A stretch of DNA of 64,000 bases. It comes from Thraustochytrium sp. TN22 (taxonomy: Eukaryota; Sar; Bigyra; Thraustochytrida; Thraustochytriidae). The stretch lies in the NCBI GenBank assembly GCA_013306675.1, contig JABLUY010000137.1, positions 35,692 to 99,691 on the forward strand, in the 5' to 3' direction. The notes under the pieces were generated by a model. The model was not told the DNA's origin and ran no database searches. It saw only the letters and a program-made list of their open reading frames with translations. Shown one piece after another: positions 47,231 through 55,400 of this stretch. The position numbers and the translations under genes were made by a program. The first letter of the stretch is position 1. Every line of letters starts with the position of its first letter.

Positions 47231-48859
47231 TCAGTCAAAGAGGCCGTCGAGCGCCTCAAGGTTTTCGCGCAGGCGCTTCTGGCGGGCCTCCTCGTAGGCC
47301 TCGGCACGGGCTTCTTCTGCTTCCTGGCCAATCTTGGCCACGGCGGGAGGGGCAACCGTCGGAGCCACCATAGCCCGCGTCTTGGCCTCGAGCTCCTTGG
47401 CCTTGCGCTTCTTGCGCAGCACCTTGGCCTGCTCCTGCTCCACCGATCGGTTCATGGATTTGTACTCCCGGATCATCGAGTCCATGGACGCACGGTTGAA
47501 GGGCGCCCCCTTGCGATTCACGCGAGGGATCTCCAGCATCAGGTCCATGTCGATGTAGTCACGTACGTAGTACACATCACTCAAGCCGGCGGCCGGATGC
47601 AGCTTGGGCACGTCCTCGCGGGACTTGAGCGGAGCCGGGCGCGCGAATGAAAAGAGGCGGTAGCACACGCGCATGATGTGGTCCGCGGCGGCAATGTAGG
47701 ACTTCGCAGAGGTTTCGTACAGCTCCGGCACCTTGTCGGGCTCGCCCAAGAAGCCCCACTCCTCGCCGTGGCCCATGCCGGCCCTATAGGATCTGAGCCT
47801 GATGTCATCGACGGCCTCGTCGACGCCCTCAAGAAGAAGGTGCTGCCTGCCCATGAGGTGCGGCACCCCGTTCACCAGAAAGAGCTCCCGAATCTCGACC
47901 ACGCAAGGGTGCTTGCCTTCGTCCTGTGCATGTCGCACCATGACGAAGTCGCCCTTTTGAAGGTCCGCCTTACCCCAGCGCAGCACCTTGTACGTGGGCT
48001 GGCCGCTCGAGCCAACCTTGCCGGTCGCCTTCAGGAGGCGAGCCTTGGGCTTGGGCGGCACCTTGGGCTTGCGCGGCTTCTTCTCCTTGGGCGGCTTCTT
48101 CTCCTTCTTCGGTTTGGCCTCTTTCTTGGGCCTGCCCGTCTCGTCGGACGCAGCAGTGCCGTCCGTGTCCGCGTCGGCGCCCTCGGCCTTTTTCGACTTG
48201 CGCTCCTTGGGCTCCTTGGGCGGCTTGGGCTCCTTGGGCGGCTTGGGAGGCTTCTTCTTTTGCAGGAAGCGCGCCTTGCCCTTTTCGTCGATGACGTAGT
48301 TCTCGTCCTTCACCTCGCCGTTCTCAACAAGCTTGCGGTAAAAGTTCGAGCACTGGTACCCGACGCGGCCCCGGATGCCCCGCGCAAAGAGGCCCCACTG
48401 ATAGTCCACGCCGATTTCGCTGATGCGTGCAAGAAAGGCGGCCTTTTCCGCCGGCTTCCACGTGCCGCCGGACTGTCCCTCGCCCGGGTCGTTGAAGCGG
48501 TAATAGTACGCGTTCGGATTCTTCTCGCGAGCCGCGTATGCCTTCTTACGCGCCTCGCTCCAGCCTTCCATGGACCCCTGGTTCAGCGCCTCGCTCAGAA
48601 GCAGCCTCTTGCACTTGACCTTGTGTGAGCTGTGTTTGACGATGTATCGACCCTCCGGGATGACCGCCGGGTCCAGCTGCGCCGCCTCTTGCTTGCGCTT
48701 GCCGCCCTGGGCAGCAGCCTCGGCATCCGCCATGCTCTCGTCAATCGCCTGCTGCAGCACCTCCTCCTCTGCCAGCTGTAGCGCCTGCTCCAGCGGCGGG
48801 ACCTCCGGCAGCTGCTGCGCGACCTCGTCCGTGGATGTGTCCATGACCGCCGCCTCCAT
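47231..48859 (-). CDS. Putative chromatin protein with SANT/Myb-like and BAH-like domains
   Basis: 542 residues from the ATG at 48859 (MEAAVMDTSTDEV). The N-terminus is acidic. Residues about 131-182 (GGTWKPAEKAAFLARISEIG, WGLFARGI, YQCSNFYRKLVE) resemble a SANT/Myb-like helical domain, with the aromatic residues at helix positions. Residues 200-280 are a Lys/Pro-rich linker (KPPKEPKPPKEPKERKSKK). Residues about 295-430 begin DLQKGDFVMVRHAQDEGKHP and CVVEIRELFLVNG, the pattern of a BAH domain, which binds nucleosomes or modified histone tails. The C-terminus is a charged helix (490-542). Nuclear location is likely. It is not a named family that I recognise; the BAH call is moderate. Convergent with the giant secreted protein. 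Confidence 0.75.
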   Translation of the reverse strand: MEAAVMDTSTDEVAQQLPEVPPLEQALQLAEEEVLQQAIDESMADAEAAAQGGKRKQEAAQLDPAVIPEGRYIVKHSSHKVKCKRLLLSEALNQGSMEGWSEARKKAYAAREKNPNAYYYRFNDPGEGQSGGTWKPAEKAAFLARISEIGVDYQWGLFARGIRGRVGYQCSNFYRKLVENGEVKDENYVIDEKGKARFLQKKKPPKPPKEPKPPKEPKERKSKKAEGADADTDGTAASDETGRPKKEAKPKKEKKPPKEKKPRKPKVPPKPKARLLKATGKVGSSGQPTYKVLRWGKADLQKGDFVMVRHAQDEGKHPCVVEIRELFLVNGVPHLMGRQHLLLEGVDEAVDDIRLRSYRAGMGHGEEWGFLGEPDKVPELYETSAKSYIAAADHIMRVCYRLFSFARPAPLKSREDVPKLHPAAGLSDVYYVRDYIDMDLMLEIPRVNRKGAPFNRASMDSMIREYKSMNRSVEQEQAKVLRKKRKAKELEAKTRAMVAPTVAPPAVAKIGQEAEEARAEAYEEARQKRLRENLEALDGLFD

Positions 48860-49213
48860 GCTCGCCTCGCCTCGCACGTGCGCACGCACGCCTCAGGTGA
48901 AAGAGAGGCCAGGACCTATGCTGCGCCAGGCTGCGCTGCCTCGCTCGCTCGGCAGAGCCGCCGCCGCGCGGGCCGCAGAGGACCGCCGCGCCGCCCTGCG
49001 CTGCGCTGCGCAGGTCGCACCGCTGCGCCCGCTTGGGGGTTTGCGAGCTCAACCTAACGACCGCCCGGCGTGCGGCGGCGAAGTTCGAACCAGGAGACGC
49101 CACTCCAACAGAGGCTGCGCGGTCGCTGCGCGCAGCAGCCTCCGAGCCGTGTCTCACTTCCAACGCAATTTGCTTACTGGTACACAGGTGAACATAGCAT
49201 CCAAGCACAAGCA
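48860..49213. promoter_or_regulatory. Upstream region of the SANT/BAH-like gene
   Basis: 354 bases between two minus-strand genes. GC-rich near the SANT/BAH start, with CTGCGCTGCGCTG repeats at 48995-49012; more balanced towards the ankyrin stop. No gene or known element seen. Confidence 0.4.
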
Positions 49214-52150
49214 TCAGAGCTCGTCGCGGTCAACGCTCTGCTTGGAGTCGAGCGCCGCCTGCAGCTGCTTGAGCATGGCAAAGTCGCGCGAGGCACGGGC
49301 ATGGTCCAGCGCGGAAGACGAGCGCACCATGGCTGCGGCCGTGGCCGGCCCTGCCGCGCGCAACATGGACGCCACAAGCGTGGACTTGGCCCCGCGCACA
49401 GCGGCGTCCAGGGGCGAAAGCCCGCCCGTGAGGTCGCTGGCGTACGTGAAGAGCTGCTCGCGCACCGAGGCGTCCATGCGCTTCCAGACCTCAGAGCGCG
49501 TCAAAGCGTCCAAGAGCACCGCACCGTGGGCGCCGGTGCCAGGGCCAACCGCGTCGTGCGCGCTCGCGATCACAAAGAGGACATAATCCGGCAGCTCAAA
49601 GGCGGGATGTGCCGCGGCGAGGAGGCCTGACAGGATATCCCCTGCGTCCTGCGCCGTGCGCTGGCGCCGCGCGCTCGTTTGGATGCGTAGGAGCTCCGTC
49701 ACGCACAGTCGAAAGTCCGTCTCGTCCATCGCCGGCGCGGCGTTCTGCAGTACGGCCTTGACGAGGCCGCTGCCTACCGACTTGCCCTGGTGCAGCGAGA
49801 ATTGCAGCAGGCTGGCGCTCTCCGAGTCGGCCACCGAGGCGCGGGCACTGACGTCCGCCCCGGCACGAATTAGCAGGCCATAGAGCTTGGCCGAGCCAGA
49901 GAGAACAGCGCTGACGATCGGGGGCTGTCCAGCAGCGTTCTCGAGGCCCAGCAGGCTCGGCGGTCCATGTGCCAGGAGCGCCTCCACGGCAGCGGCGCGG
50001 CGACGCTCCAGAGCGACGTGGAGCGGCGAGGTGCCCATCGGAGTTAGCGCAAGGCTCGCATCGGTGCCAGCCCGGAGCAGCATAGCAACCACGGCCGCAT
50101 GGCCGGCGTCTGCCGCGAGGTAGATGGCGGTGGCGCCGTACATCTCGCTACCACCGCGCGCGTCCAGGTCGGCACCATTTGCCACCAAAAGCTCGGCGGC
50201 CTCGAGCTGGCCCATTTGCGAGGCGAGCATGAGCGGCGTGGCGCCCCTGGACGCCGTCCGGACGTTCACCAGGTCGGCATCGAGCTTCAGCATCGCAGAT
50301 ACAAGCTCCGTCTGGCCGCTCGCCGCCGCCGCGTGAAGCGGGTGCGCATCGATCCCCTTGGCGCCCTCCAGCGCCCAGCGCGCCGGCGGGGCCTCCGCAA
50401 CGGCCTGGTCCAGCAGCGCGTCGAGCGCTGCGCCCGCAGGGAAGCCTACCTGCGCGGCAGCGTGCATGGCGGAGGGCCGCGACGCGAAGACTCGGGCGCC
50501 TGCACGAAGAAGCTTGAGCACGACTCGCTCATTCTTGCGCGCGATGGCGTGGCTCAGAGGGGTGACCCCGCGGCGGTTGTCGAGGTCCACCTTGAGGCCG
50601 GGCACCGCGAGCAGCCGATCGAGGACCTCCGCGTTGATCTTGGAGCGATGTGCGAGGTCCACGGCCACGAGGAGGCTCCACGAGCCGTCGCGCGGGACGC
50701 GCGCGTGAAAGAGAGGGTCGGAGTCCGCGTCCAGCAGGTCCAAGGCGATCTCTGGGTGGTGGTACTGCAGCGCAATGACGAGCGGCGTGGCGCCCTCCAT
50801 GGACGCCGTTTGCAGCGCGCCAAGACTCAACAGCGCGCGCACCGTCGTTTGATGACCGTTCTCCGCCGCGGCGTGAAGGGCAGTGGCGCCGTTGCCGATC
50901 TCGGTGTTGCGCATCTCGTAGTACTGCGCGTGCGCACGGCGGCGCTCGAGGTCATCGCCTTCCGCGCCGCTCTTCTCTTCAAGCACGGCCAAATGCGAGC
51001 CGGCGTTCTGGCCTTTGGGCATTTCGAAGTTGGGGTCCGCGCCGAGGTCCTGGATTAATATGCGCACGAGCTGCGTGAGGCCGCGCTGTGCCGCGAGATA
51101 GAGCGGCGTGGTGTCGCCCGCGAGAAGCGCGTGCACGTCCGCGCCGCACACCTTCACGAGCGTCCGCGCCGCCTCGGTCTGGTTCGTGTCCGCGGCCGTG
51201 TGAAGCGCCGTGCCGCCGGTGGTCTTGCGCAGCGCCGCGTCGGCGCCCGCCTCGCCGCAGAGCCAGCGAATGATCTCGGTATGACCCATTTCTGCCGCAA
51301 AGTGCAGCGCAGTGGTGCCGCCGAAGGCGTGCTGCGCATTCACGTCCGCGCCGGCGTCCACGAGCGCGCGCGCAATCTCGAGGTGGCCCAAGGTTGCCGC
51401 GAGCATGAGCGGGCGGACGCCGTTGTTGCCGGCGGCCTCCGGGCTGGCGCTCGCCTCCTGGAGTAAGAAGCGCACAGTATCTGTCTGGCCCGTGGCAATG
51501 GCGCTGTGCAGCGGTGTCGTACCGTCGCTCTCCTTGCGCAGGTCCACCTCCAGATCGGAGCGCTCGGGGTCGTCCAGGAGCGCCCGGCACCGGTCCGTTT
51601 CGCCGAGTGCAGCGGCCATGTGCAGATCGGAGCCGCCTGCCTGCACGGAGACTGCCACGCCAAAGGTGACGAGGAAGCGGCCGCTGTCCACGACGCCATC
51701 CTGTGCCGCCTGCCAGTGGTGCCAGGCCTCCTCTGCCGAGAGTGGCGCCTCGCTGAGTGCCGTCGCGGCCGCCTCAACCTTGGGGTCCTGCAAACCCACG
51801 CCGTTGCCCGCCACGACAGCGTCCCAGGCCTGCACTGCCAGCTCGTGCACCTCGCCCGGGGAGGCAAGCTGCTGCAGCGCCCCGCCGCCGCCGCGCGCTG
51901 TCGTTGGCACGAGCAGCTCGAGCTCCTGTCGGCCGCCACCGGCCGCCGGCAGTTGGACCCGGAGCGGGACATGTTTGGCCAGCGCTGACTTTGACTCGCT
52001 CGCGGTTGCCTCCGCCGACGTCGCCGCGAGCACGAGCACGGGCACGGGCACGAGCTCGAGCTCGAGCTCGAGCGTGAGCATGAGCACCACCGTCAGCAGC
52101 GCCGCGACCAAGCGTTCGCTGCGCAACCGTCGCCGTATCCCGGGACGCAT
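49214..52150 (-). CDS. Secretory-pathway ankyrin-repeat protein
   Basis: 978 residues from ATG at 52150. A basic start (MRPGIRRRLRSERL) precedes a hydrophobic segment (about 14-43) containing an unusual LTLELELELVPVPVLVLA stretch. This predicts a signal peptide or signal anchor. Residues 60-165 are unassigned. Ankyrin repeats run from about 174 to 790. Well-formed ones include GTTALHFAAEMGHTEIIRWL, GTALHTAADTNQTEAARTLV, GATALHAAAENGHQTTVRAL and GATPLMLASQMGQLEAAELL, perhaps fifteen in total. The C-terminal 180 residues (DETDFRLCVTELLRI onward) look helical; the very end again resembles a capping repeat (LSPLDAAVRGAKSTLVASML). Ankyrin repeats are usually cytosolic or nuclear; here the N-terminus argues for the lumen or outside. 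Divergent from the TPR gene. Partner unknown. Confidence 0.85.
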   Translation of the reverse strand: MRPGIRRRLRSERLVAALLTVVLMLTLELELELVPVPVLVLAATSAEATASESKSALAKHVPLRVQLPAAGGGRQELELLVPTTARGGGGALQQLASPGEVHELAVQAWDAVVAGNGVGLQDPKVEAAATALSEAPLSAEEAWHHWQAAQDGVVDSGRFLVTFGVAVSVQAGGSDLHMAAALGETDRCRALLDDPERSDLEVDLRKESDGTTPLHSAIATGQTDTVRFLLQEASASPEAAGNNGVRPLMLAATLGHLEIARALVDAGADVNAQHAFGGTTALHFAAEMGHTEIIRWLCGEAGADAALRKTTGGTALHTAADTNQTEAARTLVKVCGADVHALLAGDTTPLYLAAQRGLTQLVRILIQDLGADPNFEMPKGQNAGSHLAVLEEKSGAEGDDLERRRAHAQYYEMRNTEIGNGATALHAAAENGHQTTVRALLSLGALQTASMEGATPLVIALQYHHPEIALDLLDADSDPLFHARVPRDGSWSLLVAVDLAHRSKINAEVLDRLLAVPGLKVDLDNRRGVTPLSHAIARKNERVVLKLLRAGARVFASRPSAMHAAAQVGFPAGAALDALLDQAVAEAPPARWALEGAKGIDAHPLHAAAASGQTELVSAMLKLDADLVNVRTASRGATPLMLASQMGQLEAAELLVANGADLDARGGSEMYGATAIYLAADAGHAAVVAMLLRAGTDASLALTPMGTSPLHVALERRRAAAVEALLAHGPPSLLGLENAAGQPPIVSAVLSGSAKLYGLLIRAGADVSARASVADSESASLLQFSLHQGKSVGSGLVKAVLQNAAPAMDETDFRLCVTELLRIQTSARRQRTAQDAGDILSGLLAAAHPAFELPDYVLFVIASAHDAVGPGTGAHGAVLLDALTRSEVWKRMDASVREQLFTYASDLTGGLSPLDAAVRGAKSTLVASMLRAAGPATAAAMVRSSSALDHARASRDFAMLKQLQAALDSKQSVDRDEL

Positions 52151-52469
52151 GGTGCCCGCGAGAGACGCTGTTGCGGCGCCACAGGGCGCCGCGTCGGTCT
52201 GCCCGCCGCGCCCGCGCGCGCGTCCGGACTGATGATGATGATTGATCCGTGATCCAGGCCCTCACTGTCAGTCATCCTACTACTATGCCGGCCATTGGAG
52301 CCAGGTGGCCCGCGAGCGTGGCTCGGTGGCCACGCCGCGGGCACACCCCGCGCCGCACCGCCGCGCCGCTACGCGCTTTCTTTCGGAGTCACCAACCCGC
52401 GCAGCTTGCTCACTCGCTCGCTCGCTCGCTCGCTCGCTCGCTGGCTGGTTTGCGCGTGGCGAGCGCGAA
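52151..52469. promoter_or_regulatory. Shared upstream region, ankyrin / TPR genes
   Basis: 319 bases between divergent starts. Contains a TGATGATGATGATTGATC stretch (52231-52247) and a (CTCG)n run at about 52412-52441 just before the TPR start codon. Confidence 0.5.
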
Positions 52470-55400
52470 ATGGGCGACGAGGGCGTGGGGCGGCGACCGG
52501 GTGCCGCGGCCCGACCGCAGGCACTTTCGCTGGGCGGAAGCTCGAACCACTTCGGCCTGGACCCGGCGGCATCGCGCAAGAACCTGCAGACCATCAGCGG
52601 AAACGCGACGACGACGAGCTTCAGCATGGACGGGAAGGACGCCTCGATGAGCGCGAGGACGCGAGTGCTGTCGCTTGGGGACAGCTCCAAGCACTTCGGC
52701 CTCGACGCGCGCGACCTGGTCAACGCGAGCATGCGGAGCTCGCGGGCCCTGGTGACGACAACTTCGACGCAGGGCATGTCAGGGTCGCCGCAAGGCCTCA
52801 TGCGCCTGCCGTCCAAGGGCTCGTTTGCCATCAGGCGGCAGAACTCGCACACGCTGCCCCCTAGCCTGCAGCCGAAGCGCCCCGACGGCTACATTCGCCA
52901 GCGCTTTCAGGGTGCGGACGAGGAAGCGTTACCGCTCTCCACACGGTCGAGGAGCGGGTACAAGCATGCGGAGTCATCCTTCCGCGCCGCAAAGACGCGT
53001 AAGGAAGGCGGTGTGGCGCCTCTCGCCGGAAGCAATAGCAAAGCGGCCCGCAGCGCCGATGGGTCCGCCCACGAATTGGGCCTTTGGCTGCAGGCAAGCC
53101 ACTGCAAGGAGAACTCCGTCATCGACGAGGAAGGCGCGCTCAGCAAGGAGTCCTTCGAAAGTGACCGGCCTCTGGTCTCCAACGATGCGCAGACCGACAA
53201 GTCTGCGGGTCCGGCCGCCAAGAAAGCAGGCGCGTCGACACGAGCCGCGGTCCCGGTACGGCCTCCTGGCGGGCCGGCCCGAGGCAAGGCCCCGCCCAAC
53301 GACTTCTCCGGCCGCTCCGTGGTGGACACAACAAGCCTAACATCAAGAGAAGCGCAGCAGCAGCAGCAGCAGCAGGAGGAGGAGGAGCAGAAGGAGGAGC
53401 AGCAAGGGCCAGGAGAGGAGCACACGAGTGCAGCGGAGCATGTCAAGGGTCGCAATCGTCAGGTCGTTGGGTCGCTACTGGGCATTACAGAGTCGCAGCA
53501 GCGCGGAAGCGTGAACATTATTGCACCGCAAGAGGTTCCAAACAGGGTCTCAGAGATCTCTCATACGTCGGGCGGCGAGGAGAGCCACCGGCGGGCGTCC
53601 AAGCGCGGCTTGGTGAGTCGGACGTCCTCTCGCCTCCTCCTGCGGCGGTCATCGACCCGGAGCCGCCTCCTGGATGAGGAGGCAGTAGAGGCGATCTCGT
53701 CGACAGTAGACAAGCCCGCGACCTCCACGTACAGCCGCGTGCACCTGACGCGGGCCGCGGCTCGCGAGCAGGCGCAGCAACCAATGTCGGAGGAGAACCA
53801 CCGACTCCAGTGGACCTTGCAGCGATCCGGGTCGTCCGCGGCGCTCGCTCCGCTAAAGTCGTACGGCGACGCGGAACTGCACCTGCGCTACGCGCAGCAG
53901 AAGCTCGCCGCGGGCGAGCTAAGGGTCGCGCTCAAGCACAACGTGATTGCGGTCATCTTGGCGCCGTCCTCCCCGCTTCCACTGCTTAAGCGCGCCGAAG
54001 TCCTCGCGCGCATCGGGCTCTGGGCCGAGGCGTACCGCGACAGCGTGCGCGTCATCAAGCTGTGCGCCAAGCGCAAGCAGCTTGTGCGTCTCGAGTGGAG
54101 CGCCCGTTTCCTGCTTGCACAGGCGTGCGGGCGCCTGGCCGACCCGCGTCATGCCGAGGCCGTCAAGGAGCTTCTGGATCTGAATGCGGACCACGCGCTG
54201 CCGTCCGGGCTCCGCACGCACGTATTGGCAGCTCTGGCGCGGTCCAAGCTCGACTTCGCGCTAGGGCGCGGCGAGTCGGCCCGAGAGACCACAGACCTCA
54301 TCTCCTGGGCGCTTGAGGACGTGGCCGCGATTCGTGCACAAATCTCGCGGCCCGAAACCGGAGGCGGCGCCGAGCCGGGCGACCGTGAGCCGGTCTCCGC
54401 GGCCGCGGTGGCCCAGCTCGCCGCGCGCCTTCACCTCGAGCTCTTTGGCCTGGTGCAGACCGCACAGCACCTGGACGCGGCCACGGCGGAGCTGAGCGCG
54501 CTCCAACAAGCCCAAGATGGCGACAGCTCGGCTGACACAGACCTGCTCCTGCTGGCATCTCGCATGCTGCTGCGGGCCGGAAAGGTTGATCTCATCACCG
54601 AGATGGCCTCTGCGGTGCTGGACAGGGCCACTGCCTCCAACAAGGCGAAGAGAAGCGGCGAAGGCAGCATACATTTCAAGCATGCCAGTATGCGCCGCCG
54701 CGCGGGCGACAGCATCGTCGAGGATTTGTCCAGAAAGGTCTCTCGCGCAGGACGGCGCTCAACGATGCGGAGGTCCTCTGGAGTGGCGGCAGCGCGGCGC
54801 TCCAGCGAGTTAACGGTGTCGCGCAAGCATCTCAAGGCCTTGGTGAGCACCGTTCGCGAGCCGTCGCAGGGTGAGACTCAGCCATGCCCAGATCTCCTCT
54901 TCGCAGCCAGCCTGCTCCGTGGCAAGTCGTGGGCATGGCGCCGGGAGTTCGCCCGAGCCGAGGCGGACCTCCAGGAGGCGCTCCGGCTGAAGCCATCGAG
55001 CGTGCTCTGCGCATGCTTTTTGGCGGAGATCCTGTGCTGCCAGGGCGCGGTGGACAGGGCGCAGTGCGTTCTCCATGCCGCCGTCCTGCGTCTGGCGCCG
55101 CTCAGTGCCGCTGCCATGGCTCATGTGCTCCGCGTCCGCGCGGAACTGCATATTCTCAGCGGCAATCCGAGCTCCGCGCTCGCAGACCTGCACAAGCTCG
55201 TGGGGAGCGCAAAGACACTTGGCATGCTCAGCGCCGAAGAGCGAGCGTATTGCGTGCTGCGACATGCGGAGCTGCGGCTCGCTCTCCATGGCGAGGCTTC
55301 ACACGCGCTGTCCGTGCTCGCGGACCCGGCCGTGGCCTACGGCCCATGGACAGCCAAAGTGCACCTCGTCACGGCGTCAGCGAACCTCGCGCTAGGACTT

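Noticed and set aside
49060-49100. GTTCGAACC-like box resembling a tRNA T arm
   Set aside because: No flanking stem pairs and no anticodon or acceptor arms could be drawn in either orientation. Similar isolated TTCGA boxes at 22845 and 33091 failed the same test.
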